A DNA stretch of 64,000 bases, taken from contig JAICYB010000002.1 in the NCBI GenBank assembly GCA_025934435.1, positions 62,001-126,000 on the forward strand, read 5' to 3'. The position numbers were made by a program, and so were the translations under genes. How positions within the stretch are numbered: the stretch's first letter is position 1; the number at the start of each line of letters is the position of its first letter. The notes below the pieces were generated by a model that ran no database searches, was not told the origin of the DNA, and saw nothing but the letters and a program-made list of their open reading frames with translations. Source of the DNA: Actinomycetes bacterium. Lineage in GTDB: Bacteria; Actinomycetota; JAICYB01. Shown here in pieces: positions 27,677 to 35,016 of this stretch.

Positions 27677-28281
27677 TCGGCGTCCTTCAGTTCGTCGACC
27701 GAGTTCGAGCCGGACGCAACGCCGACCGCCGTCGAGTCGGCGTCGTGCGCGGCTTTCACGTCGAGCGGCGTGTCCCCGACGACGAACACTTCGTCGCGCG
27801 ACAACGACTTCTTCAAGATCTCGTTGGCGCGTTCGATGCCGCGGCGCGTCAGTTCGGCACGGTCGGGCGAGTCCGACCCGTAGCCGCCGAACGTGAAGAA
27901 CTTGTTCAGATCGCCGCGCGAAAGCTTCGCGTGCGCGACCTGCTCGAGACCGCCCGTCGTGAGGCCGAGCAGCACGCCGTCGTCGCGCAGCTTCGTCAGC
28001 GTGTCGACGACGCCGGGCAGCACTTTGTATCCCGGCGACGTCTCGACCTCGTGGGGAACGCGCTCGACGTACGCGGCGACGAGGCGCGCCATCTCTTCGT
28101 CCGTCGGCTCGCGCCCGACCGCGCCGACGAACGTCAGACGGCCGACCTCAGGGTCGGTCATCCCGCCCGTCGTGAACTTCCCGATGTCGGCGGGGACGCC
28201 GTACAGCTCTTCGAAGGCGCCGCGCCAGCTGCGCGTGGTGGCACCACCCGACGAGATCAGGGTCCCGTCGATGTCGAACAG
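27634..28281 (-). CDS. HAD-superfamily phosphatase, start codon unclear
   Basis: The frame encodes a haloacid-dehalogenase-type phosphatase of the beta-phosphoglucomutase/PGP class. Motif I is LFDIDGTL with both aspartates, motif II is LGLTTGG, then a conserved lysine region and motif IV VVGDTPLDVKAAHDADS. A helical cap lies between motifs I and II. Motif I lies upstream of the first normal start codon (ATG 28161), so a start there would remove the catalytic nucleophile. Between motif I and the overlapping upstream stop (28295) there is no ATG, GTG or TTG in frame. I place the start provisionally at CTG 28281. It appears translationally coupled to the Rdx-family gene. Confidence 0.7.
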   Translation of the reverse strand: MFDIDGTLISSGGATTRSWRGAFEELYGVPADIGKFTTGGMTDPEVGRLTFVGAVGREPTDEEMARLVAAYVERVPHEVETSPGYKVLPGVVDTLTKLRDDGVLLGLTTGGLEQVAHAKLSRGDLNKFFTFGGYGSDSPDRAELTRRGIERANEILKKSLSRDEVFVVGDTPLDVKAAHDADSTAVGVASGSNSVDELKDADYVLASLEEPFPEV

Positions 28282-28294
28282 GACGGCGAGCGGC

Positions 28295-28528
28295 TTAGGA
28301 ACTGATCCGTTCCTTGATCGACGACAGGATGGCCTGCTCGTCGTAGCCCATCGACTTGTCGAAGACCTCTTCGCCGTTCACGCGGATCTTGAACACGCCC
28401 TTGTCGCCCGTGACGAGCGCGACGGCGTGCAGCTTCTGACCGAACTCGGTCAGGATCACCCGCTGGGTGTCGATGGCCTTCTCCAGGTGTCCGCAGGGGA
28501 CGCAGTACTCGATCTCAACGTCGGTCAT
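28295..28528 (-). CDS. Rdx/SelW-family thioredoxin-like protein (Cys form)
   Basis: The 77-residue protein matches the SelT/SelW/SelH (Rdx) family: an N-terminal beta strand followed by the redox motif CVPCGHLEKA, and a C-terminal part with the family phrase VFKIRVNGEEVFDK. The active-site cysteines are ordinary TGT/TGC codons, so this is the non-selenoprotein form. The family is thought to work as thiol oxidoreductases. ATG 28528 is preceded by GGAGGAG. The stop is followed directly by the HAD frame, so the two are co-transcribed. Confidence 0.85.
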   Translation of the reverse strand: MTDVEIEYCVPCGHLEKAIDTQRVILTEFGQKLHAVALVTGDKGVFKIRVNGEEVFDKSMGYDEQAILSSIKERISS

Positions 28529-28567
28529 CGGGAAGTCTCCTCCGCTCAGTAACCCTATTTTATCCGC

Positions 28568-28592
28568 TTGACATCCTGCGAACACATGTTCG
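28568..28592 (+). promoter_or_regulatory. SOS promoter with LexA box of the imuA' operon
   Basis: A perfect -35 box TTGACA (28568-28573) is followed by the palindrome CGAACACATGTTCG (28579-28592), an exact match to the Gram-positive/actinobacterial LexA consensus CGAAC-N4-GTTCG. The box fills the spacer up to the presumed -10 region near 28591-28597, so LexA would block polymerase. The start codon at 28608 leaves almost no leader. Confidence 0.9.
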
Positions 28593-28607
28593 ATGCTGGT
28601 TGGCCCG

Positions 28608-29234
28608 ATGACGGACCGACTCGCAGCGGCGATCACGACCGCGTCGCAGCTCGCTCCCCGGGTGCTGCCCGTCGCGGGCGCGCTCCAACCGCTCCTGCCC
28701 GACGGAGGGCTTCGTCCCGGCTGGACGACGCAGGTGGGCGGCGCCGGTGCCACATCCCTCGCCTTCGCCTTCGCGGCGGAAGCGAGCAAGACGTCGTGGA
28801 CGGCGATCGTCGGCCTCCCCCACGTGGCCTTGCGCGCCGCGAGTGAGCTCGGCGTCGATCTCGACCATGTGGTCGTCGTCCCGGAGACGACCGTCGACGT
28901 CTTCGCCGCGGTGATCGACGCGTTCGACGTCGTCATCTCGTGCCCGCCGCCGCTACGAAAGGCGTCTCGCATCAATGCGCGCGTGCGCGAGCGCGACGCG
29001 GTCTTGCTCACGCTCGGCGCGACACCAGACGCCGATCTCACCGTCGTCGGCAGCTCACCGCGCTGGTACGGCATCGACGACGGTCACGGACACCTCGCCG
29101 CTCGCACGCTCGACATCACCACGAGTGGACGGCGCGCCGCCGCGCGTCCGCGTCACGCGACGATCTGGCTCCCAGACGCCGACGGTGAGATCCGTCCGCA
29201 TACCGAAGTGACGCCGATCCGCGCGGCCTTATGA
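28608..29234 (+). CDS. imuA': ImuA'-like RecA-fold mutasome protein
   Basis: The 208-residue protein corresponds to ImuA', the accessory protein of the SOS-induced translesion mutasome. It keeps the RecA-type order (LLPDGGLRPGWTTQVGG, then a Walker-A position, then WTAIVGLP), but the P-loop is degenerate: GGAGATSLA has no lysine, so ATP binding is doubtful, as in mycobacterial ImuA'. A start at ATG 28608 rather than 28593 avoids overlap with the promoter. It is followed at once by imuB (29231, 4-nt overlap), and a consensus LexA box lies upstream. Confidence 0.8.
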   Translation: MTDRLAAAITTASQLAPRVLPVAGALQPLLPDGGLRPGWTTQVGGAGATSLAFAFAAEASKTSWTAIVGLPHVALRAASELGVDLDHVVVVPETTVDVFAAVIDAFDVVISCPPPLRKASRINARVRERDAVLLTLGATPDADLTVVGSSPRWYGIDDGHGHLAARTLDITTSGRRAAARPRHATIWLPDADGEIRPHTEVTPIRAAL

Positions 29235-30805
29235 GAACCATCGCGATCGGATGTCCGCGCTGGCCGATCGTGGCGCACGATCTTTCGCCGGACGAACCAT
29301 CGGCGATCTTCTTCGCGAATCGCGTCGTGGCCGCGTCCGTTGAGGCGGTGGCGAGCGGCGTCAAGAAAGGGATGCGCCGGCGCGAAGCGCAATCGCGCTG
29401 TCCGGAACTCGAAGTGCTGACGCACGATCCCGCACGCGACGCACGCACGTTTGAACCGGTCGTCGCCGCCATCGAAGCGTTCGGCCCCCAAGTGGAGGTG
29501 GTTCGTCCAGGACTCGTCGTGATGGCCGCGCGGGGACCGGCGCGTTACTTCGGGGGCGAGGAACAACTCCGCGCGAAGATGGCCGAAGCGATCGACGACG
29601 CGATCGCGAGCAAGAGGATGCACGCGCTGCATACCGACGACCGCACACGTGTCGGCATCGCCGACGGACCGTTCGCCGCGACGCTCGCCGCCGTGCGCGG
29701 ACGGATCATCGAGCCGGGAACATCGAGAGTGTTCCTCGCGCCGTTCCCGATCCGCGTGCTCGAAGATCCCGCGTTGTGCGATCTGCTCATGCGGCTCGGC
29801 ATCACGACACTCGGTGCGTTCGCCGCGCTGGACAGACCGCGCGTCGTCGCACGGTTCGGCACCGAGGGTGAGATCGCGCACCGGCTCGCGAGCGCCGACG
29901 ACGACCGCCTGCTCGAACCGAGACAAGCGCCGCCCGACCTCACCGTCGCGCGCGAGCTCGATCCGCCGGCGAAACGCGTCGACATCGCGATGTTCGCGGG
30001 AAAGAACGCCGCGGACGAGCTCGCGGCAACGCTCGCCGAAAAAGGACTCGCGTGCGCGAAGCTCGAGATCCAAGTCGTCACCGAACACGGCGAGGAACGC
30101 ACGCGGATGTGGCGCTATTCGTCCGCGTTCACCTCGGCGGCGATCGCCGAGCGCGTGCGCTGGCAGCTCGAAGGATGGCTGGCGGACGGAGCACAGCTCA
30201 CCGGCGGCATCGAGCACATCAGATTGCGCCCGCACGACGTCGGAGCGGCGACCGGTGTCCGCGTCGGCTTCTGGAACCGTCGCGGGGAAGTCCCCGATCG
30301 TGTGCGACGCGCGATCGCGCGCGTGCAGGGACTCCTCGGTCCGTCCGGTGCGAAGCAAGCGGTCGTACAAGGAGGACGTCATCCGTCGGAACAGGTTGCG
30401 CTCGTGCCGTGGGGCGATCCCGTCGAAGCGTCGCGTCCGGGGCTTCCCGGCACGCGCACCGTCGCCGGACCTATCGAGGTCGAGCTGCCGGTATGGCCCG
30501 GACAACTGCCGTCACCGACGCCGGTCATCGTCCGCGAACGTCCGACCGATCTCAAGGACGGCGAAGGAAACGTCGTAACGGTGTCCGGACGTTTCGTCGT
30601 GTCGGCAGCACCGGCACGGATGCGTCGCGACGGCGCATGGCACGAGATCGTCGCGTGGGCCGGCCCATGGCCCGTGGACGAGAAGTGGTGGGACGAAACC
30701 ACGCACCGTCGCCGATCGCGCTTCCAGGTCGTGTGCGCCGACGGGAACGCGTATCTGCTCGCGAACGAAAGCGAGCGGTGGTTCGTGGAAGCGACCTATG
30801 ACTGA
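29231..30805 (+). CDS. imuB: ImuB-type Y-family DNA polymerase homologue
   Basis: The 524-residue protein follows the Y-family layout (palm, fingers, thumb, little finger) and has the ImuB features: it starts MRTIAIGCPRWPIVAHD instead of the metal-binding DMDxFF motif, and VVRPGLVVMAARGPARYFGG replaces the SxDE motif. The catalytic carboxylates are therefore missing. ImuB is a non-catalytic hub that joins DnaE2 to the sliding clamp during induced mutagenesis. A long C-terminal extension (residues about 390-524) with FRVxxxDGNAYLL-like residues fits the ImuB tail. It overlaps imuA' by 4 nt and the next gene by 8 nt. Confidence 0.88.
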   Translation: MRTIAIGCPRWPIVAHDLSPDEPSAIFFANRVVAASVEAVASGVKKGMRRREAQSRCPELEVLTHDPARDARTFEPVVAAIEAFGPQVEVVRPGLVVMAARGPARYFGGEEQLRAKMAEAIDDAIASKRMHALHTDDRTRVGIADGPFAATLAAVRGRIIEPGTSRVFLAPFPIRVLEDPALCDLLMRLGITTLGAFAALDRPRVVARFGTEGEIAHRLASADDDRLLEPRQAPPDLTVARELDPPAKRVDIAMFAGKNAADELAATLAEKGLACAKLEIQVVTEHGEERTRMWRYSSAFTSAAIAERVRWQLEGWLADGAQLTGGIEHIRLRPHDVGAATGVRVGFWNRRGEVPDRVRRAIARVQGLLGPSGAKQAVVQGGRHPSEQVALVPWGDPVEASRPGLPGTRTVAGPIEVELPVWPGQLPSPTPVIVRERPTDLKDGEGNVVTVSGRFVVSAAPARMRRDGAWHEIVAWAGPWPVDEKWWDETTHRRRSRFQVVCADGNAYLLANESERWFVEATYD

Positions 30806-31640
30806 AGAACAGGTCAGCGTGTTCGACGAAGGACGGCTTCACGAGCTGCGCAAAGCCGGCTACCAAGAGACCCGGATCGAGCGCGACGGCGCCGGACACG
30901 AATTCTTTATCCTCGTCCGCATGACAACGACGAGCGAGTTCGCGAGGAACGTCGGCAAGAAGATCGGTCCGCTCGGCGCGGCATTCATGATGCACGGCGA
31001 AACGGGACAGTACGGCGAGAGCATCGGCCTGCCCTTCCTCGAGTTCTACGTGCTCGGACGCGGTGGAGTGCTCGGCAACGTCGAACCGAACGTCGCCGTC
31101 GAAGCGTTCGGATTCTTCGAACCGACTCTCGTCGCGAACACATGGAACGCCGCGCGTCAGAAGATGGATCCGAGCGAAGCGTCCGAGCACTACGCGAAAG
31201 CGTGCGCGGAATGGGGCCGCAAGCGCCTGAGCAACATCGACTCGCTCGATGAGTTCAACAAGCTCGCCGAACGCGCCATCGCCGCGAATACCGCGCCCGG
31301 CGCGCTCTTCAACGGCTGGAAAGACGCCACGTTGCCGGACGACGCAACGGGACGCGCGATGGTGCTCATCCACGTGTTGCGCGAGATGCGCGGCGGCGCT
31401 CACATCGAAGCCGTCGCACGGACCGGCATCGACCCGAAGGTTGCCCTTGCAACCAACGCGCCGCGGATGTACGCGATCTTCGGCTGGGCGGACGAGATGC
31501 CGACGCCGGACGCGGACCTCGCCGCACGGACCGAGACCGTGACCGACGAGCTCGTGGCACCCGCCTTCGAAGGCCTCGACGAAGCCGAGCGGGAGCTCTT
31601 CGCGAACGTGATCGACGCAGCGAGCGTCGCCGCGTCGTAG
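30798..31640 (+). CDS. SCO6745-like protein in the SOS operon
   Basis: The 280-residue protein resembles the actinobacterial SCO6745 family: GPLGAAFMMHGETGQYGESIG near the N-terminus, the phrase AFGFFEPTLVANTWNAA, and a C-terminal helical part with VLREMRGGAHIEAVARTGID and WADEMPTPDADL. The family has no proven function; members are often found beside transferases and reductases. The ATG at 30798 overlaps imuB by 8 nt, so it is read on the LexA-controlled transcript. An alternative start is the in-frame ATG at 30921, which matches the usual family N-terminus better; the extra ~41 residues would then be non-coding. Confidence 0.6.
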   Translation: MTEEQVSVFDEGRLHELRKAGYQETRIERDGAGHEFFILVRMTTTSEFARNVGKKIGPLGAAFMMHGETGQYGESIGLPFLEFYVLGRGGVLGNVEPNVAVEAFGFFEPTLVANTWNAARQKMDPSEASEHYAKACAEWGRKRLSNIDSLDEFNKLAERAIAANTAPGALFNGWKDATLPDDATGRAMVLIHVLREMRGGAHIEAVARTGIDPKVALATNAPRMYAIFGWADEMPTPDADLAARTETVTDELVAPAFEGLDEAERELFANVIDAASVAAS

Positions 31641-31729
31641 CTGGTCAGCGCGCTCTTTTCCCGACGCCGTAAGAGGGGGGTGTTTCGGACGTACTCCTAT
31701 TGGCGATGGACAGTCGGAAGGAGGGTGTT

Positions 31730-32074
31730 ATGCGGAGATCCTTGCTCGTAGCAATGATCGCACTACTGCCGCTCGCGTTGGGCGGTGCGGCGAACGCGTT
31801 TCCCCAGAGTGGTCCACCCGGAGGGAGTGGCTCGACGTTTGTCAACGGGGTGATCACCTGTGGACACACGAACACGTTCCTGGACGCTCCGGTCGTCGTG
31901 TACAACGACGGCCAGGGTGTTGAAGTCTGCTCGGACAGCGGTCCGGTCCAAGGCCGGGTCGGTGCGTTCCACGATCTGAGTGCCACGCCGTTCACGATCC
32001 AGTACATCTACGTCGACGTCACATCGCCCGTCGGGCTTGGAGAGGTGCTGTTCCTCCAGGTTCCGATCGTCTGA
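31730..32074 (+). CDS. Small secreted protein of unknown function
   Basis: The 114-residue product has a textbook signal peptide (MRRSLLVAMIALLPLALGGAANA). The mature ~90 residues are rich in Gly, Val and Asp with two cysteines (ITCGHT and VEVCSDS) that may form a disulfide. The family is not recognised. ATG 31730 was chosen because GGAAGGAGGG lies directly upstream. The stop lies 2 nt from the end of the convergent MFS-LivF-LivG gene. Confidence 0.65.
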   Translation: MRRSLLVAMIALLPLALGGAANAFPQSGPPGGSGSTFVNGVITCGHTNTFLDAPVVVYNDGQGVEVCSDSGPVQGRVGAFHDLSATPFTIQYIYVDVTSPVGLGEVLFLQVPIV

Positions 32075-32076
32075 CG

Positions 32077-35016
32077 TTATCGACGGCGCGACGGCTGCCC
32101 CGAACGAACACGCTTCGTCCGGCGGCGGCCGTTGCCTGTCACATGGATATCGCCGCGCGTGCCGAGGAAGGACTCGATCACCTGAGGGTGGGCGAGGACT
32201 TCTTTCGGCGCGCCGTGCGTGACCACCTGGCCCTGCTCCAAAGCGACGAGGTTGTCCGCGAGCCCAGTGATGAGCGGCATGTCGTGTTCGATCACGAGCA
32301 GCGCGCAACCGAGCTTGTCCTGCACCTGACGTAGCAACGGGCCGAGACTCTCGGTTTCCTTCTGCGCGATGCCCGACGATGGTTCGTCCAAGAGAAGCAC
32401 CGACGGACGATGCGCGAGGATCGCGGCGATCTCGACGATCCGTCGAGACCCCGTCGACAGTTCCGCCACGAATTTGTCCCGGAACGCCTGCAAACCGAGG
32501 AGCTCGATGAGCATCTCGGTCCGTCCGGCGACCTCCGCTTCCGACTCGAGCACCGATGGGATGTGGAACATCGCACCGATCGCTCCCGGTACCTCGACCG
32601 AACGTTCGTAGCCGACGGAGATCGCTTCGCCGACGGTCAGTGACGGCCAAAGGCGGGCGTCTTGGAACGAACGGCCGAGACCCTCGCGCGCGCGCTCGTC
32701 CGCGGACAGCTCGCTGATGTCGGTGTCGTGGAAGGTGACGCGTCCGCCGTTCGAAGGCGTGAATCCGCAGATGAGATCGAAGAGCGTCGTCTTGCCCGCG
32801 CCGTTGGGACCGATGAGGCCGAGGATCTCCCCTTCGTGCAGCGTGATGTCGACGTCGTCGACGGCAACGACGCCGCCGTAGTGCTTCGCGATCTCGTGCG
32901 TTTGCAACACGACACGGCGTTTCGCGATCTCTTTTCGGCGGACGGTGTCGGCCCGCGCCGAGCCGTTCGTGCGCGCTCGTTTCGTCTGTCCGTTGCCGAG
33001 ATGCGCCGACGCTCCCTGGAGGAATACGGCGCGGAGGATGTCCGGCCGCTCGAGCAGCTCTTGGGCCGGACCGGTGAACCGCACTTCACCTTTCTCCATG
33101 AACACGACGCGCTTCGCGAGCTCGAGCGCGGTGTTCACCGATTGCTCGACGAGAAGCACCGTCGTACCGCTCGCGTGGATGTCACGGACGATCTTGAGCA
33201 GGTCGTTCACGACCGTCGGCGCGAGACCGAGCGACAGCTCGTCGATCAGGAGCAGTTTCGGCTTCGCGATGAAGGCCTGCGCGAGCGAAAGCATCTGCTG
33301 TTCGCCCCCGGAAAGCGATCCCGCCGGCGTCTCCATGCGTTCGCGGAGCTTCGGGAAGTACTCGAGCACGCGATCGGTCGCGTCCCGCACATAGGACGCA
33401 TCCTTCCGGAACATCCACGCGGCGGCGCGGAGATTGTCGGCGACGGTGAGCGTCGGGAACACGCCGCGACCGCCCGGGACCTGCACGATGCCGAGTTCAG
33501 CCGTCGTGCCGGCGTCGGCGTGCGTGACGTCACGTCCGTTGCAATAGATGGCTCCGCCGGACGGATCGACGAGCCCGGAGATCGCCTTGAGAAGTGTCGA
33601 CTTGCCCGCGCCGTTCGTCCCGAGGAGCGCGATGATCTCGCCGTCGTCGATATCGAGATCGACGCCGAACAGGACCTGAACGCCGTCGTAGGCGACGTCG
33701 ACGCCTCGGCACGAGATCAAAGCGCTCGATGCCGCCGCTTCCTCGAGCTTCACGGCTTGCGCGACGTCGCGATCGACGAACCGGCGGGCCGTGATCTCGA
33801 TCGCGCCGCCCAGTCCGACGGCCGCCGCGAGGACGACGACGGCGACACGCTGTCCGTAGTGGTCGCCGAGCGCGCCGACGATCGGCGCGAAGACGACGGC
33901 GCCCATCGTGAAGAACACGAGTGACCACGCGAACGCTTGCGCACGCAGACGCGGCGGCGCGACGAGCGCAACCATCGTCTGGTACGGAACGAGGAACCCG
34001 CTCGCGCCGAAGCCGAGGACGATCGCGAAGAAGATCGCGACGGGCCTCCACGGCGCCAGGCCCATCAGCGCGAGACATGCGGCGAACTGCAGCACCATGA
34101 CGCCGTTCTGCACGGGAAGGACGTGCGCGCCTTTGTCGCGCATCCCCGAGGAAGAAAGACGTCCGGCGACGATGAAGCCGGCGAGCCCGACGAGCCCCGA
34201 GACGCCGGTCACGATGCCGCGCTCTCCCGGGCCCATGTGGAAGACGTCCTTGAAGTAGAGACTCACGAGGCTCGTGAAGGACGCCACACCCGCGCCGAAG
34301 AAGAAGGCCGCCGACCACGTGCGTTGCAACGAGCGGATCGCGCGCACGCGGCGGAAGCCTTCCCCGATCGAAACGCGTATCTCCTCATGCGCGACGGCGT
34401 GCTGCGCTTCGCCGCGGGCCGGCTCGCGCATCTTCGCGAGCATCAAGGCGAAGATCACCGTCGGCGCGCCGAGGACGACGAACGCGACGCGCCAATTCGC
34501 CCATTGCGCGATGAGTCCCGAGAGCGGGCTCCCGATGAGTCCGAAGCCTGTCGAGCCGAGCAGGTACAGCGTGAACACCATCGAGAGCGCCGTCGGCGGG
34601 TGGTAGTCGGAAAGCAAGCTCGAATGGACCGGCTGGTTCACGGTCTGCCCGATCCCGCCGAGCAGTCGCGCGACGATGAGGACGGCGACGACGGGAGCGA
34701 GTCCGGTGCCGACCGCGGTCGCCGCCCAGAGGATCCCGGCGGCCACGCAGATACGTATGCGGTTCGCGCGGTCGGCCCAGTTCCCGATATGCACCGACGC
34801 GAGAAGCGGCAGCACCGCGGTGAGCGTCGAGATCGTGAGGAAGTCCGCGTTGTTCAGATGGAACGCGTCGCGGATGTTCGGCGCGAGGACTCCGAACGCG
34901 AGCGCGTCGAAGCGCTCCGCGGCCGCGAGTGCGGTGAGCAGCGCGAGCGGCGCGACTCCCGTCGGACCGAGCGACGTGATCGTGTCCGCGATCGACTTCC
35001 GTACGCGTTCGATCAC
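32077..35016 (-). CDS. Triple fusion: MFS carrier, LivF ATPase, LivG ATPase
   Basis: This 979-residue protein joins three complete domains. Residues about 1-420 form an MFS carrier of roughly twelve helices. Residues about 440-675 are a LivF ATPase (Walker A GTNGAGKST, signature SLSGGEQQ, Walker B LLLIDELSLGLAP). Residues about 710-960 are a LivG ATPase (Walker A GPNGAGKTT, LGRSFQDARLW, Walker B VLLLDEPSSGIAQ, IEHDMPLI). A short Arg-rich tail ends it. The GTG at 35016 overlaps the stop of the LivH-LivM permease gene as GTGA. The first system (3005-7691) has the same MFS-LivF order but keeps LivG separate, so this protein probably arose from it, or its ancestor, by a further fusion. Confidence 0.88.
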   Translation of the reverse strand: MIERVRKSIADTITSLGPTGVAPLALLTALAAAERFDALAFGVLAPNIRDAFHLNNADFLTISTLTAVLPLLASVHIGNWADRANRIRICVAAGILWAATAVGTGLAPVVAVLIVARLLGGIGQTVNQPVHSSLLSDYHPPTALSMVFTLYLLGSTGFGLIGSPLSGLIAQWANWRVAFVVLGAPTVIFALMLAKMREPARGEAQHAVAHEEIRVSIGEGFRRVRAIRSLQRTWSAAFFFGAGVASFTSLVSLYFKDVFHMGPGERGIVTGVSGLVGLAGFIVAGRLSSSGMRDKGAHVLPVQNGVMVLQFAACLALMGLAPWRPVAIFFAIVLGFGASGFLVPYQTMVALVAPPRLRAQAFAWSLVFFTMGAVVFAPIVGALGDHYGQRVAVVVLAAAVGLGGAIEITARRFVDRDVAQAVKLEEAAASSALISCRGVDVAYDGVQVLFGVDLDIDDGEIIALLGTNGAGKSTLLKAISGLVDPSGGAIYCNGRDVTHADAGTTAELGIVQVPGGRGVFPTLTVADNLRAAAWMFRKDASYVRDATDRVLEYFPKLRERMETPAGSLSGGEQQMLSLAQAFIAKPKLLLIDELSLGLAPTVVNDLLKIVRDIHASGTTVLLVEQSVNTALELAKRVVFMEKGEVRFTGPAQELLERPDILRAVFLQGASAHLGNGQTKRARTNGSARADTVRRKEIAKRRVVLQTHEIAKHYGGVVAVDDVDITLHEGEILGLIGPNGAGKTTLFDLICGFTPSNGGRVTFHDTDISELSADERAREGLGRSFQDARLWPSLTVGEAISVGYERSVEVPGAIGAMFHIPSVLESEAEVAGRTEMLIELLGLQAFRDKFVAELSTGSRRIVEIAAILAHRPSVLLLDEPSSGIAQKETESLGPLLRQVQDKLGCALLVIEHDMPLITGLADNLVALEQGQVVTHGAPKEVLAHPQVIESFLGTRGDIHVTGNGRRRTKRVRSGQPSRRR

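Noticed and set aside
28295..28528. Selenoprotein form of the Rdx/SelW-like gene
   Set aside because: Both active-site positions are normal cysteine codons and no in-frame TGA lies in the motif.
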